A stretch of DNA of 50,240 nt, from contig NZ_BJKK01000025.1 in the NCBI RefSeq assembly GCF_006538325.1, positions 1 through 50,240 of the forward strand. The letters run 5' to 3'. A program made the translations under genes and the position numbers. Positions 18,046 to 25,870 of the stretch are shown here, piece by piece (position 1 is the first letter of the stretch; each line of letters starts with the position of its first letter). The notes under the pieces were generated by a model, which made no database searches, was not told where the DNA came from, and saw only the letters and a list, made by a program, of their open reading frames with translations. The stretch is from Alteromonas sp. KUL42. GTDB lineage: Bacteria > Pseudomonadota > Gammaproteobacteria > Enterobacterales > Alteromonadaceae.

Positions 18046-18535
18046 CTAGTTACCAGAAGCAGTAGCACCACCACCACCAGCGCCACCAGCGCCAACACCA
18101 ACGCCGATAGGGCCAGAAGAAGTTGGGCCAGCCGCCGTTTCAAGAAGGTTGCCTTCGGCATCGTCTTCTATGAAGTTAACTAATTCGGGAGCAAAAGCAT
18201 TGTAAAGCTCTTCACCCATTTCGTTTGTTACACCCTGCTGGGTTGCAACAAGCAAGGCGGTATCTACTGTTGTTGTTCCATCAAATACAGTGTTAATGAA
18301 AAAGATACGCGCATCTTCTGGTAAGTCACGTAATGCAGTTTTTTTGCGCATCGGTTAACGTTGTGTCTTCTTCAGACAACAACAAAACAATGGCATCTTC
18401 AATTGATTCGCTGTCGTTAACAACAGCAATGATAGCTGCTTCGATGCCTGTTTCGTCCATTGATGCGTCTTGCGCAAATGAAGGCATAGAAAAACTCAGT
18501 ACTAGAGCTGCCAGAATTGCAATATACTTGCGCAT
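18046..18535 (-). pseudogene. Small secreted Gly-rich protein with a TAAG motif, frameshifted at an A7 tract
   Basis: I do not recognise the family. Two overlapping frames clearly make one gene. The first starts at ATG 18535 (GGAGGA ribosome binding site seven bases upstream) and encodes a signal peptide ending SFAQ and an acidic helical region to LTDAQK. The second continues with TALRDLPEDARIFFINTV and ends in the Gly-rich tail VGVGAGGAGGGGATASGN. They meet at a run of seven A (coding strand, 18339-18345); six A would give one open frame of about 162 aa. The second frame contains LLETAAGPTSSG, and TAAG is the type of site LapG proteases cut; lapD and lapG lie immediately upstream on the same strand. 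It may be broken, phase-variable, or intact in reality with an assembly error. Confidence 0.7.
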
Positions 18536-18616
18536 ATTATCCTCCAAAAATTAATCAATTTTTCAATTACTTCTTTCTTAATCTTCAGGTTTACAAACAA
18601 CCTAAAGAGCGAATAC

Positions 18617-18630
18617 TTCTAATATTAGAA
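18617..18630. promoter_or_regulatory. 14-bp perfect palindrome upstream of the TAAG-protein gene
   Basis: TTCTAATATTAGAA is a perfect 14-bp palindrome about 80 bp upstream of the start at 18535, in the 195-bp gap after lapD. It could be an operator for a dimeric regulator. The sequence alone does not name the regulator. Confidence 0.35.
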
Positions 18631-18730
18631 TATCACTTGCATGTTTATAAGCATAGCACAAATTTTATTCAATTCGTGTTTTCATGAATCGTTTTTTTAA
18701 CCAGTGTCAGTATGCCATACCACTAAGTTA

Positions 18731-20665
18731 CTAGGCCATCGGCCACGCACATGGTTCGCTTATGGCATAACCTTGTACGCAATCCACAAAAAGATCTTGC
18801 AATGTTTGTGCCTCATTTTCGTCTTCTACCAATTCGGCAATAACAGTAATATTTAAGCCATGTGCAATATTAACTAATGAGCGCACGAAAAACTGATTAT
18901 CTTCAGATTTATGAATGTTGCGGGTGAAACTTCCATCTAGCTTTATAAAATTTGGGCGTAGCTTTCTTAAGTGGCTAAATGCTGCAATGCTTGTTCCCAC
19001 GCGCTCTACAGTAAGTTTACTACCCAAGTTTCGCAAACTTTCTGCCAAATAATGTACGTTCTCTGGTGCGTTTTGTAGGCAAATTTCAGGTATTTCAACA
19101 ACGATATTCTTCGCAAAGTTTGCATGCTGTTTTATCAAGTTTATAAACTTTTCGATGTATACGCGTTCAGCAATAGTAAGGGGCGAGATATTAATGCCAA
19201 CATTTTCGCTTGAGTTTGGCGCTAAAAGTGTCAGGATTTTTTTCAATATTAATAAGTCTAGCTCACCTGAATAATGTAAGTGCTCTGATTCCGCAATTAA
19301 TTCAGACATTGGTAGATGTTTCTCTGAATCGTTGCTTCTAAAACGTGCAAAGCACTCATAATACATGTGTGATTCGTCGAAATTCTTTACAGGTTGTCGA
19401 ACAATGTCTACTGCTTTATCACGAATTATTCTATCAAAGTGTTCACGCCATTCATTTTGGCTTATTCGCTTTTCAAGCTGACTAGCAAGTTGCCAGCGTT
19501 TAGGCGTATTTTTAGCAGTGGTTAGTGCAGCGTCGGCATTTTCTAGTAGTTGATTTTTATTGGTTAGCTCGTTAAATTTTGCCGCACCAATGTGTGCAAA
19601 GCCATGGGTATAAACGGGAAGGGTTTGCGCCATAAACTCATCTGACAGATCATTTAGAAAGTTGCAACAGCGCTCTTCATTGGCATTTTCCAATAATACA
19701 ACGAAGTCACCACCGCGCACGCGATAGGTTTCTGCGTTAACTTGGGCACCTTTTGTTTTTAATATGTGTGCCAGCGTATTTATGTAAATATCAGCGGTTT
19801 GTCCGCCCTCAGTTTCATTAACATGGCCCAAGCTAGAAAGACGTATAATAACTAAGTAGCCAGCAGGAGCCATTTCTTTATCTGCAAAAAGGCGAGCTAA
19901 GCGATTATCTAGGGCAAGCTTATTACCAAGCTTTGTAAGGGTATCTTGATAAGCGCTTTGGTAGTAGCTTTGCGCTTGTGCGGTTAGTTCATTGTGTTGT
20001 TTATTTAAAATGCCCGCCATTTTATTAATTGCGCGTACCATTAAATTAAGTTCTTTGGTGTGCGGTACATCGTTAATTTCACTGAAGTCGCGGGCGCTAA
20101 TACGTTCAGATGCGCGAACTACTGCGGTAACAGGGGTTAATATAACGCGCAATATCGCATATAACAAAAAACTACCAACTATAAAAAGAAGAAGGGTGAA
20201 TCTGAATGTGCTTTGGGCATTTTCCCAAAGTTGTGCGTATCCTTTGCCCGGATGTGAGGTGACACTCATGACACCAGCGATATTCCACCCTGAATTAATT
20301 TCCGTTTCGCTGGTGGGTGGATTTAGTGGGAAAAGGTCTCTAAACCAATTTGGCACACCTTCAGGAGTAGAAGGGTTTTCTTTCTCAAGTATTACATTAT
20401 TTGCGGTATCGCGAAGCACTATGCGTTGATAATAGCCACTATCAAAAATTGCATTAATCATAGTTTCAACAATTGGCATGCCGTTATCATCACCAACATA
20501 AGGTGAGATTGATAAACCAAGAGATGTGGCTGTGTCTTGTGAATGTGACGACAGCTGGCTTTCCACATATTCGCGAAAGCTATTCACGTTTATATAAACG
20601 GTGCCAAAAAAAACCAACAACAGCACAAAAAGAAACCCGATGCTAAATTGCTTTGTAAGTGACAT
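18731..20665 (-). CDS. lapD: LapD-type c-di-GMP receptor with degenerate GGDEF and EAL domains
   Basis: An inner-membrane receptor that, when bound to c-di-GMP, sequesters the periplasmic protease LapG and so keeps adhesin on the cell surface. The order is: N-terminal membrane segment, LapD_MoxY_N periplasmic domain (about residues 25-150), second membrane segment, HAMP (ILTPVTAVVRASERIS...), GGDEF-like domain and C-terminal EAL-like domain. Catalysis should be lost: the GGDEF site reads RGGDFVVL, the EAL site reads YECFARFR, and the usual DDFGTG is replaced by ERVGTS, as expected for a receptor. I start at ATG 20665 (upstream AGGTAAG), which gives MSLTKQFSIGF, close to known LapD N-termini; the longer frame to 20722 would overlap lapG. 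It follows lapG by 17 bp. Confidence 0.93.
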   Translation of the reverse strand: MSLTKQFSIGFLFVLLLVFFGTVYINVNSFREYVESQLSSHSQDTATSLGLSISPYVGDDNGMPIVETMINAIFDSGYYQRIVLRDTANNVILEKENPSTPEGVPNWFRDLFPLNPPTSETEINSGWNIAGVMSVTSHPGKGYAQLWENAQSTFRFTLLLFIVGSFLLYAILRVILTPVTAVVRASERISARDFSEINDVPHTKELNLMVRAINKMAGILNKQHNELTAQAQSYYQSAYQDTLTKLGNKLALDNRLARLFADKEMAPAGYLVIIRLSSLGHVNETEGGQTADIYINTLAHILKTKGAQVNAETYRVRGGDFVVLLENANEERCCNFLNDLSDEFMAQTLPVYTHGFAHIGAAKFNELTNKNQLLENADAALTTAKNTPKRWQLASQLEKRISQNEWREHFDRIIRDKAVDIVRQPVKNFDESHMYYECFARFRSNDSEKHLPMSELIAESEHLHYSGELDLLILKKILTLLAPNSSENVGINISPLTIAERVYIEKFINLIKQHANFAKNIVVEIPEICLQNAPENVHYLAESLRNLGSKLTVERVGTSIAAFSHLRKLRPNFIKLDGSFTRNIHKSEDNQFFVRSLVNIAHGLNITVIAELVEDENEAQTLQDLFVDCVQGYAISEPCAWPMA

Positions 20666-20682
20666 ATTCTTACCTGTTATTA

Positions 20683-21384
20683 TTAAAAATCCCGCTCTAT
20701 GCGGCTGGTTAAGTCGTCCCACATTTTATGGCGTGAGTTACCAAGTTTAGTTCCTCGTCCTTGAGCTTTTGCTTTATACAGGCCTTCACCGTTGAAACTA
20801 TAAACGGGGCGAAGGTCTGGGCGCTTGCTTGCTGGAAGAATACGAGGGTTTATATTATCAAGAATAAGAGGTATTGCATTAGGCGCTGGGTAATACGCCA
20901 ATACCATATGTGCCTGATTTTGTTGCAAGGCCGTAACAAACATCATACGTAGCTTGCTGTCGGGTATGCCCAGTGCACGTAAACTAAAATATTTGGCAAT
21001 AACATAGTCTTCGCAATCGCCACCGTTGGTACCTAACATCTCTACTGGCGTTGCCCAGTAATCGGACTTGCCCCAATGCTCCTTATCGGAGTAATAGGGG
21101 ATTTCATTGAAGAAGTTGTTTACTTCGTAGAGTTGATCTTCTGTTGATTTGGAGTATAGGCGGCGGATGACTTCTGACCAATCTTCGACTTTTCGTTTGG
21201 CCTTTTTGCCGTATTTTGTATTTACATTGTTTAGTACTTCAATGGAAATGTCGATCAAGCTAACACTTGGCTTAGCAATAAAAAAAGCCAATGTTACAAC
21301 AACTATTTTAACTGTAAGCTTGAATAATTTCAAAAGAACACGGGTATGATAATAATTTAGCCTTATTAACAGTGTAATATGCAC
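20683..21384 (-). CDS. lapG: LapG-type periplasmic transglutaminase-like cysteine protease
   Basis: A calcium-dependent bacterial transglutaminase-like cysteine protease that cuts large adhesins after a di-alanine site and releases them from the outer membrane when c-di-GMP is low. The Cys-His-Asp triad is visible as C124 in NGGDCEDYVIAKY, H159 in QAHMVLAYY and D176 in PLILDNI. An N-terminal hydrophobic segment (about 22-42) is a signal sequence or anchor. The listed start is GTG at 21384 with no clear ribosome binding site, so the true start may be a little downstream. It forms a two-gene unit with lapD. No LapA-like giant adhesin gene is in the window. Confidence 0.92.
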   Translation of the reverse strand: MHITLLIRLNYYHTRVLLKLFKLTVKIVVVTLAFFIAKPSVSLIDISIEVLNNVNTKYGKKAKRKVEDWSEVIRRLYSKSTEDQLYEVNNFFNEIPYYSDKEHWGKSDYWATPVEMLGTNGGDCEDYVIAKYFSLRALGIPDSKLRMMFVTALQQNQAHMVLAYYPAPNAIPLILDNINPRILPASKRPDLRPVYSFNGEGLYKAKAQGRGTKLGNSRHKMWDDLTSRIERDF

Positions 21385-21461
21385 AGTAGAGTAAAGAAAT
21401 ACCCTAGTTGTTTAATATGCACATAAAAGATCGATGTCTAAATTTTATTCGGGTTTAAAAG

Positions 21462-21477
21462 TCTCACCGAAGTGAGA
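21462..21477 (-). terminator. C(UUCG)G hairpin upstream of lapG
   Basis: On the minus strand the stem TCTCAC/GTGAGA closes an extra-stable TTCG tetraloop and is followed by CTTTTAAA, the form of an intrinsic terminator. It lies upstream of lapG with no minus-strand gene in front of it, so it may be left over from a gene removed when the IS element arrived, or may insulate lapG from read-through. Confidence 0.5.
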
Positions 21478-21547
21478 GAAAGACCGAGTTTATAGTGTTT
21501 TCCTTATAAAGAATTATGAAATCAAAAGTAAACGGAAACCTTTTTTA

Positions 21548-21751
21548 GCAGACCCAAAAAACTGCGCTTTAGCCTTTGTCGAAAGCTTAAACGGCAAATT
21601 TAGAAATGAATGCCTGAACCAACACTGGTTCAGAACTCTAGATGAAGCCAGATATGAAATTGATCTATGGCGCGAACATTACAATAACGTTCGACCACAT
21701 AGTTCACTGAATTACCTGCCGCCTGTTGAGTATGCAAAACGGGCAGCATAA
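21548..21751 (+). mobile_element. Remnant of an IS3-family transposase (OrfB C-terminus)
   Basis: Plus-strand translation gives AFVESLNGKFRNECLN, then HWFRTLDEARYEI, then NNVRPHSSLNYLPPVEYAKR and a stop at 21749-21751. This is the characteristic C-terminal end of an IS3-family DDE transposase, including the last catalytic Glu (VESLNGKFR). The upstream part of the transposase, the DD residues and a start codon are missing, so this is a degraded or partly deleted IS. It lies at the border between the lapG side of the locus and the AT-rich glycan genes. Confidence 0.85.
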
Positions 21752-21821
21752 TATGAAAAATCTCATCGAAAGATTGGTACTAATTCAGGGGAAAGGTCAT
21801 AACAAAGAATGAAGACATGAA

Positions 21822-21855
21822 AGTCTTGGTAATCTGCCTCCGGCAGCTTACCGAC
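21822..21855. repeat. Strong inverted repeat after the IS remnant
   Basis: The stem AGTC-GGTAA-CTGCC pairs with GGCAG-TTACC-GACT around a TCC loop, with only two small interruptions. No T-run follows on the plus strand. It could be an IS end structure, a REP-like element or an mRNA leader hairpin before the glycosyltransferase gene. The rest of 21385-22053 shows no further gene. Confidence 0.5.
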
Positions 21856-22053
21856 TAAAACTGGAAAACTCTAATTTAAAACTGTCCCATTGAAGGTGAA
21901 GTAGACAATATCCTATTGCTTATTTAATAAAGTGTGTTTTACAGTATGTAAGGTATACATTGTCAGTGCATGGAACGCTCTTACCATAGAAACTTAGAGT
22001 GCAGCCCATGGAAATTAGAATATTTGCTTTAAATTTTTAGGACGGTTTACATT

Positions 22054-23226
22054 TTGTCAAATCTAAGGATTGTACATATCATAACTAGGTTCATATTAGG
22101 GGGGGCTGACGAGAACACACTAGCCACTTGTAATATACAAGCCGAACATGGTCATAAAGTGGTTTTGCTAGTTGGTAGTGAGTGGGCCGAAACGATGAAG
22201 CAAAGACTAGATCCAAGAGTCGAATTCATCATCATTAATAACATGATAAGAAATATATCTTTTTTTAGAGATGTCAGAGCTTTTTTTGAAATCTTATTTT
22301 TACTCAAAGATTTTGAACCTGACGTGCTGCATACTCATGAAAGCAAAGCTGGCATATTAGGTAGATTTGCCGCCGCTGTTATCAGAAGAAAGACGAAAAT
22401 AGTTCACGGTGTCCACATAATTCCTTTCGTTAATACTACCTCTAAATTCCAGTATGCATTTTATTTTCTTCTAGAGAAATTAGCCTCTTATTTTACTGAT
22501 GAGTTTATTTCAGTTAGTCCTGCGTTGGCTGAAGTCATGATTGAGAAAAATCTCGCAAAAGAATCAAATAATCACGTAATCTTTAGCGGAATGGATTTAA
22601 ATATATTCAGTACCTCACTTCCACCAAGTGATGAGTTAGTTAAGTCGCTGTTTGCAGATAAATACGCTGAGTTTATTAGTGCTTTTAAAATAGTTATTGC
22701 TGGTACGCTGGAAAAGCGAAAGCGTGTCGAAATAGGTCTTCAAGCGATTAAAAAATTAAAAGATTGTGGAGAAAATGCCTTTTTGATCGTATGCGGTGGC
22801 GGAAGAGAATCAGATAATCTCCTTAAGCTTTCATATGAGCTTGGAATAGAAAACAATGTTTTATTCACTGGTTATACCTCTAATATATCCGACTATATTA
22901 AATGTGCTGACCTAGGTTTACATTGCTCTGAACATGAAGGGCTACCCAGAGTAATTATACAATACTTAGCATCTGGAAAGCCCGTAATCTCGTCAGCTTT
23001 AGCTGGTGTTGATTTGGTTATTAAAGATGGGAAAAACGGATATTTACTTAGAACTGATGACTTAGTTTGCGAAATTTCTGAAAAAATATATTCATTAATT
23101 CACGACAAAGCCAAGTATGAAAAATTCGCTGTTGAAGCGAAAAGAACTGAATTAAGCGATTGGGATCAAAAAAAGATGGTATCAAATATAGAAAATGTGT
23201 ACAGGGGGGGAGATGACAGAATTTAA
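22054..23226 (+). CDS. GT4-family glycosyltransferase
   Basis: A GT-B fold retaining glycosyltransferase (390 aa) that would add a sugar from a nucleotide donor to the lipid-linked EPS repeat unit on the cytoplasmic side. The N-terminal half starts LRIVHIITRFILGGADENT, the usual GT4 acceptor-domain opening. The C-terminal half has IVIAGTLEKRKRVEIGLQAI and the donor-site region EHEGLPRVIIQYLASGKPVI; the second Glu of the common E-x7-E motif reads Gln here. The start is TTG at 22054 with AGGA about 14 bp upstream. This is the first gene of an AT-rich block with codon use unlike the neighbouring housekeeping genes, suggesting transfer. The donor and acceptor are unknown. Confidence 0.9.
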   Translation: MSNLRIVHIITRFILGGADENTLATCNIQAEHGHKVVLLVGSEWAETMKQRLDPRVEFIIINNMIRNISFFRDVRAFFEILFLLKDFEPDVLHTHESKAGILGRFAAAVIRRKTKIVHGVHIIPFVNTTSKFQYAFYFLLEKLASYFTDEFISVSPALAEVMIEKNLAKESNNHVIFSGMDLNIFSTSLPPSDELVKSLFADKYAEFISAFKIVIAGTLEKRKRVEIGLQAIKKLKDCGENAFLIVCGGGRESDNLLKLSYELGIENNVLFTGYTSNISDYIKCADLGLHCSEHEGLPRVIIQYLASGKPVISSALAGVDLVIKDGKNGYLLRTDDLVCEISEKIYSLIHDKAKYEKFAVEAKRTELSDWDQKKMVSNIENVYRGGDDRI

Positions 23227-24069
23227 TAGTTTGATTGATGAGCTTAATATCAATAGTTTTATACTTGGTTTTCCTAAGTGTGCAACTACATCTTTTGCTC
23301 AATGGATTGAAAAGTCGCCAATTGCCTCAGTAACAGGACCAAAAGAAACGAACTTGTTTGTACCTGAGCTTGTAAACAAAAAAATATATATATGCCTAAA
23401 AGGCTTGACGCCAGATCTAAAGTAAGAATTGAAGCCTCAACTTTAAATGTATATTCTCAAGATCTTTTAGAAACATTAGAAAAAAGAGACGACATTAAAG
23501 TTATATTGATAACTAGATCGTTAAGTGAAGTGGCAGAAAGTTGGCACAATCAAATGTTAAAAGCGAGCTTTATCGAAGAAGGGACAACGCTATCGGACTT
23601 ACTATGCAGTTCATCTACATCTGGATTGAAAAATTACAGGGAGATGTTGGCACATGGAAATCTAATTGACAAATGGATAACCAAGTTAGGCCACAAACGG
23701 GTTTTTGTAATGGACTGTACAGAGTTAAAAAATAATTCACTAAGAATCGCAGCACTACTCGATAAATTTTTTGATTGCAAATTAGAATTGCCAGAAGTGG
23801 TTCCCGTTTCAAATGTTTATTCTTCGCCAAGAAATCAATTGCTATATAAATTTGTAAGGACTTCATTTTTCAAAAGAATTTGGTATAGCATTGAATCAAA
23901 TTTTCCATATTTACGAAAAATTAGAATTTTTCTAAGGGAAAAAATCCTTCTTAAAAAATCGGTAAAACAAAAAGAATTCGAAATTAAAAATCACTCATGG
24001 TTAATCAATGAGGAAAATATTGCCCGAGATATGATAGTTAAGAACAGAAATGTTTGGCGTGAATCATGA
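23213..24069 (+). pseudogene. PAPS-dependent sulfotransferase-like gene, frameshifted at A7(TA)4
   Basis: The first frame, starting at ATG 23213 inside the glycosyltransferase gene, has the PAPS-binding loop FILGFPKCATTSFAQWI. The second frame has the later half, with IEASTLNVYSQDLLE and KVILITRSLSEVAESWHNQM, the region of the 3'-phosphate binding motif. The frames switch at 23378-23392, an A7 run followed by (TA)4. One more A, or loss of one TA unit, restores a single 285-aa-scale frame (for example NKKNIYMPKRLDARSKVRIEAS split across the join). It would sulfate EPS sugars, common in marine polysaccharides. As written the protein is truncated after about 70 aa. Phase variation, slippage or a sequencing error are all possible. 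Confidence 0.8.
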
Positions 24070-24635
24070 CTGGACGTTCATTGTATATTAGATTAGCTTG
24101 GTTCATTGAATTAGTTGTGTCGTTATACTCAATTTTCCCAGTGTTCATGCGTCGTGGTCTTTACAGTTTCTTTTGTAGTTCACATTGGTTTTTAGCCAAA
24201 ATTATTCGTTACCTCTCTTTTCGAACATTATGTAAAAGATGTGGTTCTATCGTGAATATAGGTGCAGGAGTGGTTGTTAAAAATTGGGATAAATTAGAAA
24301 TTGGAAATAGAGTCAATATACATGAATACTGTTTTATAGACGCAATTGGAGAAATTACGATTGAAGATGACGTTTCAATAGCACATCACACTTCCTTGTT
24401 ATCTTTTGAACATGGGTGGTCAGAAATTGATAAGCCAATAAAATATAATGCGCTAACTCTCAAGCCAGTAACCATCAAGAGCGATGTTTGGGTAGGCTGC
24501 GGTGTTAGAATTTTAGCTGGCACAACAATAGGAACAAGGACGATAATAGCTGCAGGTGCAGTTTTGCCCTCAGGAGAGTATTCTAGTGGTGTATATGGCG
24601 GAGTTCCTGCAAGGGTTTTAAAGGTACTTGACTAG
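24066..24635 (+). CDS. Left-handed beta-helix (hexapeptide-repeat) O-acetyltransferase
   Basis: A WcaF/maltose-acetyltransferase-like enzyme (189 aa). Hexapeptide repeats run from about residue 70 (VNIGAGVVVKNW, LEIGNRVNIHEYCFID, ITIEDDVSIAHHTSL) to IIAAGAVLPSG, ending with GGVPARVLKVLD. The likely catalytic His is in SIAHHTS. It probably transfers an acetyl group from acetyl-CoA to an EPS sugar. The N-terminal ~60 residues contain a hydrophobic stretch (WFIELVVSLYSIFPVFM) that may bind the membrane. Its ATG overlaps the preceding stop (ATGA), so it is translationally coupled to the sulfotransferase gene. Confidence 0.9.
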   Translation: MTGRSLYIRLAWFIELVVSLYSIFPVFMRRGLYSFFCSSHWFLAKIIRYLSFRTLCKRCGSIVNIGAGVVVKNWDKLEIGNRVNIHEYCFIDAIGEITIEDDVSIAHHTSLLSFEHGWSEIDKPIKYNALTLKPVTIKSDVWVGCGVRILAGTTIGTRTIIAAGAVLPSGEYSSGVYGGVPARVLKVLD

Positions 24636-25870
24636 TGTTACTTGAAAAATCACTGATTTTACTTCAGTTGCTTTCAATATTTATTTTTATTTTTCTTACA
24701 AATAGACGAACCAACTTTACAGGGCGTTACTTCTCACCATATCACTGGTTTGTGTTTTTTATTATCTTTTGGTTTATTGTCCCGCAAATTATTTCTGTTT
24801 TTCCTCCTTATAGTTTAGTTGGACTTGGATTTTTAGGAGAGGATACTAGAAAGGATATGATAGTCTATGGACAAATTTCTATATTCCTATTTCTATTTTC
24901 TCTTTCTATTGCGTATGTATTTTTCCGAAGTGTATTGTCAAAAAACGTACCAACGGAGCAAGTGTTTAATGCATCGTTTCTTACAAAGAAAGACCTTCAT
25001 ATTTTATATTGGCTTTTCCTTATAGGCGTCTTATGCATTTTTAAGTTAGGTGTAACATTTCAATCTATAGAAGGAATGAGAAGTCAACTTGTAAAATCAT
25101 TTGAAGGAAAGCTTTTAACTGCAATTGCATTCTGGGCAAATTTTTCTTTTTCTGTGCTTCTTGCGTACTTTGTAGTTAAAAAGAAATATAATAGAGCGTT
25201 GCTCCTTTTGGCACTTTTTTCTTCAGCAATACTCTTGACAGGGGCGAGGGGGAGATTGCTATGGCCACTACTTATCAGTTTTATATTTTTGTCAATTTAT
25301 TATAGGAAATTTCCCATTGTTAGAATATCAGTGATAGGTTTCTTAATGGTTTCTATACTTGTGCTGTTAGATCCTTTGATGATAGCAATCAGAGAAGGGA
25401 ATATTTCGGATTTTTTTGAATATTTTAGAACACGTGATATTTTTTCAGCATTATTTCTAAAGAGAAACTTTGATAGTTTCAGTAACCTTTCTTTAAATGT
25501 TTATTTTGATGCAGTTGAACATAATTGGATACGATTATTCACTGGAGCAAGAAATGCTTTTATGGAGCAGTATTTTCCTGCTATCTATAATTCCGGTGTT
25601 GGTTTCGGTGTAACATATCCAGGCACTGCTTTTCTAGGTCTTGGTTGGCTTGGAATAGTGTTATTTGGCTCTTTCTTTGGTTTTGTTGGCGGTTTTTTGT
25701 CGTTAATGATAGAGCGAAAAATGACTGTAATTCAAATGTTTAGTTACTTAACTTTAATGCCTTGGCTTTGTGCGTTGGGAGGGAATTTTGTAGAGAATTT
25801 TGATAAAATGATAGCGGCAATTTTTCCTGGTGTAATTTGGTACTTTTTTAAAAGAGTAAAGTACCGATGA
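24635..25870 (+). CDS. Wzy-like oligosaccharide repeat-unit polymerase
   Basis: A 411-aa integral membrane protein with about ten or more hydrophobic segments and a large periplasmic loop around residues 235-320 (DPLMIAIREGNISDFFEYFRTRDIF...). This is the topology of Wzy polymerases, which have little sequence conservation. It would join flipped repeat units in the periplasm. The GTG start at 24635 shares one base with the stop of the acetyltransferase gene (TAGTG). It is followed by a Wzx flippase, which supports the call. The Wzy_C protein at 16.5 kb is a second candidate for this step. Confidence 0.82.
   Translation: MLLEKSLILLQLLSIFIFIFLTNRRTNFTGRYFSPYHWFVFFIIFWFIVPQIISVFPPYSLVGLGFLGEDTRKDMIVYGQISIFLFLFSLSIAYVFFRSVLSKNVPTEQVFNASFLTKKDLHILYWLFLIGVLCIFKLGVTFQSIEGMRSQLVKSFEGKLLTAIAFWANFSFSVLLAYFVVKKKYNRALLLLALFSSAILLTGARGRLLWPLLISFIFLSIYYRKFPIVRISVIGFLMVSILVLLDPLMIAIREGNISDFFEYFRTRDIFSALFLKRNFDSFSNLSLNVYFDAVEHNWIRLFTGARNAFMEQYFPAIYNSGVGFGVTYPGTAFLGLGWLGIVLFGSFFGFVGGFLSLMIERKMTVIQMFSYLTLMPWLCALGGNFVENFDKMIAAIFPGVIWYFFKRVKYR

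Noticed and set aside
18326..18351. A programmed -1 frameshift at the A-AAA-AAC heptamer of the small TAAG gene
   Set aside because: The downstream frame is reached by a +1 (or -2) shift; a -1 slip leads into neither coding frame, so the classic -1 mechanism does not explain it.
18046..18351. The second half of the small TAAG gene as an independent gene starting MRKKTAL
   Set aside because: It has no ribosome binding site or signal peptide of its own, and joins the first half smoothly if one A is removed.
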